The position numbers and the translations under genes are program-made. 24,886 bases of DNA from Phycisphaerales bacterium (lineage in GTDB: Bacteria > Planctomycetota > Phycisphaerae > Phycisphaerales > UBA1924), in assembly GCA_007124345.1 (NCBI GenBank), contig SLFH01000289.1, positions 1 through 24,886 of the forward strand, in the 5' to 3' direction. The notes below the pieces were generated by a model. That model ran no database searches, was not told the origin of the DNA, and was given only the letters and a program-made list of their open reading frames with translations. Of this stretch, positions 8,483 to 16,261 are shown piece by piece (the first letter of the stretch is position 1; each line of letters opens with the position of its first letter).

Positions 8483-8857
8483 ATGCCGACGATCAACCAG
8501 CTCATCCGCAACCCGAGGCGCTCCCCCAAGGCCAAGTCCAAGGTGCGCGACCTCGACGCGTGCCCCCAGCGCCGCGGCGTCTGTCTCAATGTCCGCACCG
8601 TCACGCCCAAGAAGCCCAACTCCGCCCTCCGCAAGGTCGCCCGCGTCCGCCTGTCCAACGGCAAGGAAGTGACGGCCTACATCGGCGGCGAAGGCCACAA
8701 CCTGCAGGAGCACTCGATCGTCCTCGTCAGAGGCGGCCGAGTCCGTGACCTCCCGGGTGTCCGCTACCACATCGTGCGAGGCACGCGCGACTGCCTCGGC
8801 GTCGACGGGCGCAAGCAGGCCCGCTCCAAGTACGGCGCTAAGCAGTCGAGCAAGTAA
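8483..8857 (+). CDS. rpsL: 30S ribosomal protein S12
   Basis: A 124-aa protein, the normal S12 length, beginning MPTINQLIRNPR and containing TVTPKKPNSALRKVARVRL, GGEGHNLQEHSIVLVRGGR, LPGVRYHIVRGT and the basic end KQARSKYG. S12 sits at the decoding centre of the 30S subunit and affects accuracy. The lysine in PKKPNSA, where mutations give streptomycin resistance in other bacteria, is the wild-type residue. ATG 8483 was chosen because it matches the universal S12 N-terminus and follows an AGGA sequence; the open frame continues upstream but without homology. It is first in a two-gene unit with rpsG. Confidence 0.98.
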   Translation: MPTINQLIRNPRRSPKAKSKVRDLDACPQRRGVCLNVRTVTPKKPNSALRKVARVRLSNGKEVTAYIGGEGHNLQEHSIVLVRGGRVRDLPGVRYHIVRGTRDCLGVDGRKQARSKYGAKQSSK

Positions 8858-8874
8858 GACAATCCGATACTTCA

Positions 8875-8958
8875 GGGCGGCCGCAGTGGTCGCCCGGGCA
8901 AGTAATCGCCCCGGTCTTCCGACCCGCGGGGCGGTGAACAGTGCCGGCAGACGCCGGC
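8875..8958 (+). promoter_or_regulatory. Structured rpsL-rpsG spacer, possible S7 autoregulatory site
   Basis: The 126-nt spacer holds three successive hairpins: GGGCGGCC/GGTCGCCC (8875-8882 with 8888-8895, one G.U pair); CGCCCCGGTC/GACC..GGGGCG (8907-8916 with 8921-8933, a 3-nt bulge and TTCC loop); and GCCGGC/GCCGGC (8943-8948 with 8953-8958). In E. coli, S7 binds the rpsL-rpsG spacer to repress its own translation. Similar control here is inference. The last hairpin ends about 10 nt before the GAAAGGAAGG ribosome-binding region of rpsG. Confidence 0.45.
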
Positions 8959-8983
8959 GGATGAGCCGAAAGGAAGGCAGCCC

Positions 8984-9475
8984 ATGGCCGGCCGTATCAC
9001 CAAGAGTGAAGAGCAGCTCCGCCCCGACCCTCGCTACAACGACAAGGTCTTGGCGAAGTTCATCAACTGCATCATGTACGACGGCAAGAAGTCCGTCGCC
9101 CAGCGCGTGATGTACGACTGCCTGGACCTGATCCAGGAAAAGCTCAAGACCGAGACGGACCCGAACGCCCCGCAGGAGGCGATCGAGGTCTTCCAGATGG
9201 CGATCAACAATGTCAAGCCGGCGGTCGAGGTGCGTTCCAAGCGCATCGGAGGCGCCAACTACCAGGTGCCGATGCAGGTGAACCGCAAGCGTCAGCAGTC
9301 GCTGGCGTTCCGCTGGATCATCCAGTCGGCACGCTCAGAGCGCGGGCGCCCGGTCGCGTCGCGTCTGGCCGAAGAGATCTACAACGCCGCACGGGGCGAG
9401 GGCAAGGCGATGACCACCCGCGACCAGACCCACCGCATGGCCGACGCCAACAAGGCGTTCGCGCACTTTGCGTGA
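8984..9475 (+). CDS. rpsG: 30S ribosomal protein S7
   Basis: A 163-aa protein, close to the usual 156-aa S7, with the family regions DPRYNDKVLAKFINCIMYDGKKSVAQ, VKPAVEVRSKRIGGANYQVP, WIIQSAR and the end THRMADANKAFAHF. S7 nucleates assembly of the 30S head by binding the 3' major domain of 16S rRNA. A strong AAGGAAGG precedes the ATG. In most bacteria fusA and tuf follow rpsG; here the next segment is a repeat-bearing gap and an unrelated gene, so the classical str operon is split. Confidence 0.98.
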   Translation: MAGRITKSEEQLRPDPRYNDKVLAKFINCIMYDGKKSVAQRVMYDCLDLIQEKLKTETDPNAPQEAIEVFQMAINNVKPAVEVRSKRIGGANYQVPMQVNRKRQQSLAFRWIIQSARSERGRPVASRLAEEIYNAARGEGKAMTTRDQTHRMADANKAFAHFA

Positions 9476-9506
9476 GGAGGGGCGTAGGGCTCGGGGTGTG
9501 GGGGGT

Positions 9507-9525
9507 CGCCCGGCAAGGCCGGGCG
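9507..9525 (+). other. GC hairpin downstream of rpsG
   Basis: CGCCCGGC (9507-9514) pairs perfectly with GCCGGGCG (9518-9525) around a 3-nt loop, 32 nt after the rpsG stop. No T-run follows, so it is not a standard intrinsic terminator; it may protect the mRNA 3' end or act with Rho. Confidence 0.45.
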
Positions 9526-9554
9526 GGGAGCGGGCAAGCGAACGCCCTAACCTC

Positions 9555-9588
9555 GACGCCGATCCCTGAGCGAAGCGAAGGGTCGGGT
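9555..9588 (-). repeat. Dispersed hairpin repeat, copy 2 (reverse)
   Basis: Reverse-orientation copy, almost identical to copies 1 and 3. On the plus strand: CCGA (9559-9562), bulged T, CCCT (9564-9567), an 11-nt loop, AGGG+TCGG (9579-9586). It lies 80 nt after the rpsG stop. Confidence 0.85.
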
Positions 9589-9620
9589 CCGCCCCGTACA
9601 ATCAAGCAGAGCAAGATCAA

Positions 9621-9646
9621 CCGCCGCCGGGACACCCCGGCGGCGG
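9621..9646 (+). terminator. Strong GC hairpin, probable terminator of the rpsL-rpsG unit
   Basis: An 11-bp perfect stem, CCGCCGCCGGG (9621-9631) with CCCGGCGGCGG (9636-9646), has an ACAC loop and is followed by TGTT. The T-run is poor, so termination strength is uncertain. It sits directly before the candidate -10 of the next gene. Confidence 0.55.
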
Positions 9647-9652
9647 TGTTCG

Positions 9653-9658
9653 TATGCT
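9653..9658 (+). promoter_or_regulatory. -10-like TATGCT before the DUF899-like gene
   Basis: TATGCT gives a predicted transcript start near 9665, upstream of the chosen ATG at 9693. An in-frame ATG inside this box (9654) is unlikely to be translated. No clear -35 was seen. Confidence 0.35.
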
Positions 9659-9692
9659 CGCCTGCGGAACACCTCTGAACCGGAGCCGCAAC

Positions 9693-10193
9693 ATGCCACA
9701 AGACGAAGCCCCGCAGCACGGACTCTCCGAACCCATCGGCGACTACACCTTCGCCATACCCGACGGCGAGGTCTCGCTCGCCGACCTCTTCGTCGGCAAG
9801 CGCGACCTGCTCGTCGTCCACAACATGGGCAAACGATGTTCCTACTGCACCATGTGGGCGGACGGGTTCAACGGGCTGCTGCGGCATCTGGAGGACCGGG
9901 CCGCATTCGTCCTCGCTTCGCCCGACGAGCCGCGGGTGCAGCGGGCGTTCGCAGAAGAACGCGGCTGGAAGTTCCGCATGGTCTCGACAATGGGCTCAAG
10001 CTTCAACGCCGACCTCGGCTTCGAGCCCGAGCATGGCAAGGTCGCGCCCGGCGTGAGTGCCCTGTACAAACAGGACGACGGGACGATCGTCCGCACCGGC
10101 AAAGCCGTCTTCGGCCCCGGCGACCTCTTCAACAGCGCCTGGCCCATGTTCGACCTGCTCAAGGACGGGGCGAACGGGTGGGGGCCGAAGTAG
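9693..10193 (+). CDS. DUF899-like thioredoxin-fold protein
   Basis: A 166-aa protein. The pattern DLLVVHNMGKRCSYCTMWADGFNGLLRHLEDRAAFVLASPDEP, then GWKFRMVSTMGSSFNADLGF and a G-rich ending with FNSAWPMFDLLKDG, follows the DUF899 family, a thioredoxin/AhpC-like fold of unknown biochemical role. A CxxC pair (CSYC) sits where a redox-active disulfide would be. It is shorter than many DUF899 proteins. The start at ATG 9693 is supported by GGAG 9 nt upstream, and an upstream in-frame ATG overlaps a -10-like box. No partner gene suggests a pathway. It converges on pgi. Confidence 0.7.
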   Translation: MPQDEAPQHGLSEPIGDYTFAIPDGEVSLADLFVGKRDLLVVHNMGKRCSYCTMWADGFNGLLRHLEDRAAFVLASPDEPRVQRAFAEERGWKFRMVSTMGSSFNADLGFEPEHGKVAPGVSALYKQDDGTIVRTGKAVFGPGDLFNSAWPMFDLLKDGANGWGPK

Positions 10194-10228
10194 TCGACGC
10201 GGCTCAGAGTTAAAGATGCATCAAGAGC

Positions 10229-10261
10229 CCCGACCCTTCGCTTCGCTCAGGGATCGGCGTC
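10229..10261 (+). repeat. Dispersed hairpin repeat, copy 3 (forward)
   Basis: Same stem as copy 1 (CCGACCCT with AGGG-A-TCGG); it differs from copy 1 by one loop base (TTC for TCC). It lies 36 nt after the DUF899-like stop, in the convergent gap with pgi. Confidence 0.85.
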
Positions 10262-10313
10262 CAGGTCTCGGGAGTCCGTGTCCGGCTCGCCTGCTCTACC
10301 GCTCGACCCTCTC

Positions 10314-10330
10314 GCCCGCCGTAGGCGGGC
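10314..10330. terminator. GC hairpin between convergent DUF899-like gene and pgi
   Basis: GCCCGCC (10314-10320) and GGCGGGC (10324-10330) form a 7-bp stem with a GTA loop, 12 nt past the pgi stop. It has no T-run on either strand. It could slow transcription from either side; weak call. Confidence 0.35.
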
Positions 10331-10342
10331 GCCCCCCGCGCC

Positions 10343-11758
<1,416 letters not shown>

Positions 11759-11764
11759 GGCATC

Positions 11765-11770
11765 AGGGTA
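11765..11770 (-). promoter_or_regulatory. -10-like box for leaderless pgi
   Basis: TACCCT on the minus strand, then 6 nt (GATGCC), then the pgi ATG. No Shine-Dalgarno or -35 is visible. Spacing is identical to the mazG-like gene and hpt. Confidence 0.5.
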
Positions 11771-11813
11771 GCGGAATCCGGTCCGATCGTGGAGGATTCG
11801 TGCTCCCCCCGGC

Positions 11814-11819
11814 TACGCT
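11814..11819 (+). promoter_or_regulatory. -10-like TACGCT for ppa
   Basis: The implied transcript start is near 11826, leaving a leader of about 60 nt before the ppa ATG. It shares the TACNCT form with other boxes in the window. No -35 was recognised. Confidence 0.4.
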
Positions 11820-11886
11820 GAGCGTCCCGGAGGCTCCGCCCCGGCACGCCCCAGCCCCTCCGCTGAACCCCCCAGGACGCACCCCG

Positions 11887-12447
11887 ATGACCAACCCCTG
11901 GCACGATGTCACGCCCGCGACCGACAAGCACGCCCTGCCCGAGCATGTCAAGGCGATCATCGAGATCCCCAAAGGATCCAGCAACAAGTACGAGCTGGAC
12001 AAGAAGTCCGGCATGCTGAAGCTCGACCGGGTGCTCTCCTCGGCCGTGTACTACCCGGCAAACTACGGGTTTATCCCCCAGACGATGGCCGAGGACGACG
12101 ACCCGCTGGACATCCTGGTCTTCTGCGCCGAGAAGATCCCGGGCATGTGCGTCTGCGAGGCGCGGGTGGTCGGCCTGATGACGATGGTCGACGACGGGCA
12201 ACCGGACCACAAGATCATCTCGGTGCTCGTCAACGACCCCGAGTACGCCGACTACAGCAAGGCGAGCAACTTCCCCGTCCACACATTCAAGATGCTCAAG
12301 CGGTTCTTCGAGGACTACAAGCAGCTTGAAGAGAAGCAGGTCGAGGTCGACGAGATCATGCCGGCCCAGGCGGCCTACGCCGTCATCGAGGACGCGCTGG
12401 CCCGTTACTGGCAGCTCCGCCAGCGGGGCGAGCTGGCGGGGCTCTAG
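11887..12447 (+). CDS. ppa: Inorganic pyrophosphatase (family I)
   Basis: A 186-aa soluble family I pyrophosphatase. It hydrolyses PPi to two phosphates, pulling biosynthetic reactions forward. Active-site elements are present: EIPKGSSNKYELDKKSG, LDRVL, YPANYGFIPQT, the signature EDDDPLDILVF, DDGQPDHKII, and FFEDYKQLE with the Tyr-Lys pair. Length and order match the prokaryotic family. The upstream frame is open but lacks homology; ATG 11887 gives the usual N-terminus. There is no clear Shine-Dalgarno. It is followed by hpt after a 53-nt gap with its own -10-like box. Confidence 0.97.
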   Translation: MTNPWHDVTPATDKHALPEHVKAIIEIPKGSSNKYELDKKSGMLKLDRVLSSAVYYPANYGFIPQTMAEDDDPLDILVFCAEKIPGMCVCEARVVGLMTMVDDGQPDHKIISVLVNDPEYADYSKASNFPVHTFKMLKRFFEDYKQLEEKQVEVDEIMPAQAAYAVIEDALARYWQLRQRGELAGL

Positions 12448-12488
12448 GGGTGGCTGTGGGGGTCGGGGCCGACGCAGGGTTGCCGCCC

Positions 12489-12494
12489 TACGCT
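12489..12494 (+). promoter_or_regulatory. -10-like box for leaderless hpt
   Basis: TACGCT, then 6 nt (CGCCCC), then the hpt ATG at 12501. No Shine-Dalgarno precedes the ATG. It would also transcribe coaE. Confidence 0.5.
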
Positions 12495-12500
12495 CGCCCC

Positions 12501-13103
12501 ATGTTCCGGGATATCGATCGGGTGCTGATCGATCGCGAGCGGATCGCCAGCCGTGTGCACGACATGGCGGCCGATCTCGCCGACGATCTCGTGCGCGACA
12601 TGGGGCCGGCGGGGCCCGATGGCGAGCCCGGGCAGGTGGTCTTCATCCCGATCCTGACGGGGGCGATCGTCTTTGTCGCCGACCTGATCCGGCACCTGCC
12701 CTTCAAGCTGCGGCTGGAGCTCGTGGCGATCTCCAGCTATCCGGGGCGGTCGATGACCTCACGCGGGGCGGCGATGCGGTCGGCCCTGCCCGACAACCTC
12801 GGCGGGCGCCATGTGGTCATTGTCGACGACATCCTCGATTCTGGGCGCACACTCGCGCTGATCACCTCGCTGGTGCGCGAGCAGTCGCCGGCGAGCGTGC
12901 GGACCTGCGTGCTTCTGGACAAGAGAGTCCCCAGATCCGAGGCGATCGTCCCGGATTACGCCGGCTTTGAGATCCCCGACGAGTTCGTGGTCGGGTACGG
13001 GCTCGACTACGACGGGTACTACCGCAACCACCCGGACATCGCGGTGCTCAGGCCCGACGCGATCTCGCCCGAGGGAGCAGACGGGGCGGGGGGCGGGGCG
13101 TGA
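12501..13103 (+). CDS. hpt: Hypoxanthine (purine) phosphoribosyltransferase
   Basis: A 200-aa purine salvage enzyme that joins hypoxanthine/guanine to PRPP to give IMP/GMP. The PRPP-binding loop VVIVDDILDSGRTL is clear; the N-terminal FIPILTGAIVFVADLIRHL, the flexible loop SSYPGRSMTS and the base-binding end DEFVVGYGLDYDGYYRNHPDI match Hpt. The C-terminus has a short extra Gly/Ala-rich tail. The start at ATG 12501 gives the usual MFRDIDRVLID beginning. Its TGA overlaps the GTG of coaE (GTGA), so the two are translationally coupled. Confidence 0.95.
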   Translation: MFRDIDRVLIDRERIASRVHDMAADLADDLVRDMGPAGPDGEPGQVVFIPILTGAIVFVADLIRHLPFKLRLELVAISSYPGRSMTSRGAAMRSALPDNLGGRHVVIVDDILDSGRTLALITSLVREQSPASVRTCVLLDKRVPRSEAIVPDYAGFEIPDEFVVGYGLDYDGYYRNHPDIAVLRPDAISPEGADGAGGGA

Positions 13104-13708
13104 CGCCCGTCATCGGCCTGGCCGGGGGGATCGGCAGCGGCAAGAGCACCGTCGCGCGTGCGTTCGCGGAACTCGGGTGCCTCGTGCTCGATTCCGACGC
13201 GGAGGCCAAGCAAGCCCTCCAGCGGCCAGAGGTCCGCGATCAGCTTGTCGGTTGGTGGGGGCCGGGGGTGCTTGACGAGTCGGGCCAGATCGACCGCCGG
13301 CGTGTGGCGCAGATCGTCTTCGCCGACGCCGCCGAACGCCGGCGCCTGGAGGGGCTGATCCATCCGCTGGTCAAGAAGAGCCGCCGGGAGGCGGTCGGGC
13401 TGGCACGGGGGAAGCCCGGGGTGGTGATCGACGCGCCGCTGCTGTTCGAGGCCGGGCTGGAGGGCGAGTGCGACGAGGTAGTGTTCGTCGAGGCTTCGCG
13501 GGCGAGGAGGCTGGAGCGGGTGCTCCGGACGCGGGGGTGGGACGAGGAGGAGTTCGACCGTCGGGAGGCGGCCCAGATGCCGCTGGAAGAAAAGCGCCGG
13601 AGGTGCCGTTTTGTGATCGTGAACGAGGACGACGGGCCGCGGGTCGAGGAGGCCCGGGCGGTTCTTGAAGCGATTCGAAAGGGAATAGCGGGCGGGGCGG
13701 GGGCGTAG
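13100..13708 (+). CDS. coaE: Dephospho-CoA kinase
   Basis: A 202-aa protein catalysing the last step of coenzyme A synthesis, phosphorylation of dephospho-CoA by ATP. Visible features are the P-loop GLAGGIGSGKST (residues 6-17), LDSDAEAKQAL, the substrate-lid region with HPLVKK, VVIDAPLLFEAGLE, and the late REAAQMPLEEKRRRCRFVIVNEDD motif. Length is typical. It starts at GTG within the hpt stop (4-nt overlap). No terminator was recognised after it; the rho promoter begins 38 nt downstream. Confidence 0.96.
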   Translation: MTPVIGLAGGIGSGKSTVARAFAELGCLVLDSDAEAKQALQRPEVRDQLVGWWGPGVLDESGQIDRRRVAQIVFADAAERRRLEGLIHPLVKKSRREAVGLARGKPGVVIDAPLLFEAGLEGECDEVVFVEASRARRLERVLRTRGWDEEEFDRREAAQMPLEEKRRRCRFVIVNEDDGPRVEEARAVLEAIRKGIAGGAGA

Positions 13709-13746
13709 AGGGAAACCTGTCCCTGTCGGCCGGGTTGGGCCCGGGG

Positions 13747-13776
13747 TTGTTCGAGCGGGCGTAGTCGGGGTACAAT
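13747..13776 (+). promoter_or_regulatory. Candidate sigma-70-type promoter for rho
   Basis: TTGTTC (13747-13752), an 18-nt spacer and TACAAT (13771-13776). This is the best -35/-10 pair in the window. The implied start near 13783 leaves a leader of about 270 nt. Confidence 0.6.
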
Positions 13777-13782
13777 GCAGCG

Positions 13783-14054
13783 TCGAAGCCGTGGGGCCTC
13801 CATGCCCCGCGGGTGACCCTCGCCATAGTTTCCTCTCCGAGCGTGTTTTGGCCTGAAGGCAGGTCATCCGGATCGTCTGCAAGGCCGTCCGGGTCCGCGC
13901 GTGCGGAGAGCACGATCTCCGGCCATTTCAGCGGCAGCGTTTTCAGCCGCACGGCCGGGAGGATCCGAATCTGAGCCGCAGAACGGGCCAAGGCCGGCCC
14001 GGCGCGCGCCCCCTGTTTCCAGTCAGAACAAGCAAAGAGAAGAGCGACCGGCAC
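13783..14054 (+). promoter_or_regulatory. Long 5' leader of rho
   Basis: About 270 nt without a convincing coding frame. A stem CGTGGGGC/GCCCCGCG (13790-13797 with 13804-13811, one T.G pair) forms almost at the predicted transcript start. Further downstream are several GC inverted repeats (CGGCC/GGCCG type) and T-rich patches (TTTCC, GTTTTGG, GTTTTC). In E. coli the rho leader is a site of autoregulation by Rho; the same here is inference. A weak purine-rich AAGAGAAGAG precedes the ATG. Confidence 0.45.
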
Positions 14055-15830
14055 ATGGCCAGATCGAGCAAAGCCGTTGATGAAGAGCGCCGTGACGAGA
14101 GCGGCGGCGGGACGAAAGCGCCCGCGAAACGCAAGACGCGTTCGCGCAAGGCCCCGGCCCAATCGGAGGGATCAACCGTGAGCACCGGCGAGAAGCAGGC
14201 CCAGTCCGAGCCCAGCAACGAGCCCAAGGCCCCCGACGCGCCGAAGGAAGCCAAGGCGCCCGAGCAGCCCCGGGAGCAGAAGCCTTCCGGCGACGACTCG
14301 CGAGGCTCGGGGAACGGCTCCGGCCACAACACCGACCACAAGCGCCAGGACCAGAACCAGCGCAACCAGCAGGACCAGAACGATCGCGGCGGACGCCGCA
14401 AGCGCAAGAAGCGCAAGGGAGGCGGCGGAGGCGGCGGCGGCGGGGGACAGGGCGGCCACCGTCCCTCCGACAGGCCCGACCACCACCTGCCCAGCGACGA
14501 GGAGCTGGAGCGCGAAGCCGCCGAACTTGAGCGGATCGTCGCCAAGAGCGGGTACCAGGAGGCCAAGGACGCGCTGACGATCACGCAGCTGCAGCGTATG
14601 GAGATGGAGGAGGTCTTCAAGGTCGCCGAGAACGAGGGCCTGGAGGACTTCCACCAGATCCCCAAGCAGGACCTGATCTTCAAGATCCTCAAGGCCCGGG
14701 CCGCCAAGCAGGGCCTGATGTTTGGCGAGGGCACCTTGGAAGTGATGCCTGACGGCTTCGGCTTCCTGCGTTCGCCCGAGCAGAGCTACCTCCCCGGCCC
14801 CGACGACATCTATGTCAGCCCGAGCCAGATCCGGCGCTTCGGCCTACGCAAGGGCATGGTCGTGCGAGGCGCCGTCCGCCCGCCCAAGGAGAGCGAGCGG
14901 TACTTCGCGCTGCTCCGTGTCGAGAAGGTCAACGGTCGTGAGCCCTCGGCGATCAACAGCCTGATCAACTTCGAGGACCTGGTTCCGCTGCACCCCGAGG
15001 AGCGGTTCGTTCTCGAGACGACGCCCGAGCGTTTCGAGACGCGCGTGATCGACCTCGTCACGCCGCTGGGCAAGGGCCAGCGCGCGTTGATCGTTGCCCC
15101 GCCCAGAACGGGCAAAACGATCATCCTCCAGCAGATGACCCAGGCGATCAACAAGAACTACCCGAATGTCAAGATCTTCGTGCTGCTCGTCGACGAGCGC
15201 CCCGAGGAGGTGACCGACTTCCGTCGCAACAGCGGCAAGGATGTCGAGGTCGTCGCCAGCACCTTCGACGAGCAGTCCTCCCGCCATGTGCAGATCGCCG
15301 ATGTGATCATCGAGAAGGCCAAGCGGATGGTCGAGTTCGGCGACGATGTGGTCATCTTCCTCGACTCGATCACGCGTCTGGCCAGGGCCTACAACTCCGA
15401 GATGCCCCACTCGGGCAAGATCATGACCGGCGGCATCGACGCCAACGCCCTGCAGAAGCCCAAGAAGTTCTTCGGCGCCGCACGCGCCATCGAGAACGGG
15501 GGCAGCCTCACGATCATCGGCACGGCGCTGGTCGACACCGGCTCGAAAATGGACGAGGTCATCTTCGAGGAGTTCAAGGGCACCGGCAACAGCGAGCTGC
15601 ACCTCGACCGGCGCCTGAGCGACAAGCGGATCTACCCCGCGATCGACATCGCCTCCAGCGGCACCCGGCGCGAAGAGCTCTTGCTGGACCCGAAGGAGCT
15701 CGAGCTGGTCTTCCGCCTTCGCAAGATCCTGTCGGACATGAACCCGGTCGAGGCGATGGAGCTGCTCAAGAGCCGCCTGAAGAAGTCCAAGAGCAACGCC
15801 GAGTTCCTCGTGACGATGGCGATGGGCTGA
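14055..15830 (+). CDS. rho: Transcription termination factor Rho with disordered N-terminal extension
   Basis: A 591-aa protein (E. coli Rho is 419). Residues 1 to about 145 are low complexity: Lys/Ala/Pro/Glu-rich, then Gln/Asn/Asp-rich (QDQNQRNQQDQND), a basic patch GGRRKRKKRK and ten consecutive glycines (122-131). The ordered part has a Rho N-terminal helical region, the cold-shock-like RNA-binding domain (GTLEVMPDGFGFLRS, about 225-240), Walker A APPRTGKT (about 346-355), VDERPEEVTDFRR, Walker B VVIFLDSITRLARAYN, the Q-loop region and the R-loop TGNSELHLDRRLSDKRIYPAID. Rho is a hexameric RNA translocase that ends untranslated transcripts. All catalytic motifs are intact. Confidence 0.97.
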   Translation: MARSSKAVDEERRDESGGGTKAPAKRKTRSRKAPAQSEGSTVSTGEKQAQSEPSNEPKAPDAPKEAKAPEQPREQKPSGDDSRGSGNGSGHNTDHKRQDQNQRNQQDQNDRGGRRKRKKRKGGGGGGGGGGQGGHRPSDRPDHHLPSDEELEREAAELERIVAKSGYQEAKDALTITQLQRMEMEEVFKVAENEGLEDFHQIPKQDLIFKILKARAAKQGLMFGEGTLEVMPDGFGFLRSPEQSYLPGPDDIYVSPSQIRRFGLRKGMVVRGAVRPPKESERYFALLRVEKVNGREPSAINSLINFEDLVPLHPEERFVLETTPERFETRVIDLVTPLGKGQRALIVAPPRTGKTIILQQMTQAINKNYPNVKIFVLLVDERPEEVTDFRRNSGKDVEVVASTFDEQSSRHVQIADVIIEKAKRMVEFGDDVVIFLDSITRLARAYNSEMPHSGKIMTGGIDANALQKPKKFFGAARAIENGGSLTIIGTALVDTGSKMDEVIFEEFKGTGNSELHLDRRLSDKRIYPAIDIASSGTRREELLLDPKELELVFRLRKILSDMNPVEAMELLKSRLKKSKSNAEFLVTMAMG

Positions 15831-15857
15831 GCCCGTCCGGCGGCGCCGCTCCGGCGG

Positions 15858-15863
15858 TACACT
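15858..15863 (+). promoter_or_regulatory. -10-like TACACT before the three-gene operon
   Basis: Located 27 nt past the rho stop; transcript start expected at about 15870, 44 nt before the first gene's GTG. It shares the TACNCT form. No -35 was recognised. Confidence 0.4.
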
Positions 15864-15913
15864 CTGCCCGTGGTCCGGCGCGTCAGTCCGGGCCCTGAAG
15901 GGAGCCGGCCGGC

Positions 15914-16261
15914 GTGCAGTTCGATCGACGGGCGACAAGACTGCTTGTGGTGCTCTCGGCGACGCCCTGGGCGGCTGGGTGGACCGTGCTGGGTCTCTGG
16001 ATCCTGCTGGTCGCGCCGTCCTCGGTGCAGATCGGCTCGTTCGAGTACACGATGCCCGGGATGCTCCGGTTCACCGCCGGGCTGACCTCGCTGGCGGCGG
16101 GACAACTCGTGTTCATGTGCTTTGTTTGCGACCGCCTGTTCCCGCGGGCGCACCGCCCGGCCGTCTGGACCGCCCAGCTCACGGCCAGCGGCGCGATCAT
16201 CCTCGGGGCGGTCGCGTTGTGTTTCCAGGTTCTGTGGATTTACGCGGGGGGTGCGGCTTGA
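15914..16261 (+). CDS. Small integral membrane protein, unknown function
   Basis: A 115-aa protein with three hydrophobic segments: LLVVLSATPWAAGWTVLGLWILLV (about residues 10-33), a middle one around LRFTAGLTSLAAGQLVFMCFVC, and ASGAIILGAVALCFQVLWIY near the C-terminus. I do not recognise a family. The GTG start is supported by AAGGGAG about 10 nt upstream. Its TGA overlaps the next gene's TTG, so it is probably co-translated with the TPR protein and may be its membrane partner; that is inference. Confidence 0.7.
   Translation: MQFDRRATRLLVVLSATPWAAGWTVLGLWILLVAPSSVQIGSFEYTMPGMLRFTAGLTSLAAGQLVFMCFVCDRLFPRAHRPAVWTAQLTASGAIILGAVALCFQVLWIYAGGAA

Noticed and set aside
15870..16085. Leaderless GTG frame 6 nt after TACACT, overlapping the small membrane protein gene
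   Set aside because: The 71-codon frame is Arg/Gly/Cys-rich with no domain. The overlapping frame with three membrane segments, an AAGGGAG site and stop/start coupling is better supported; GTG at +1 may be chance.
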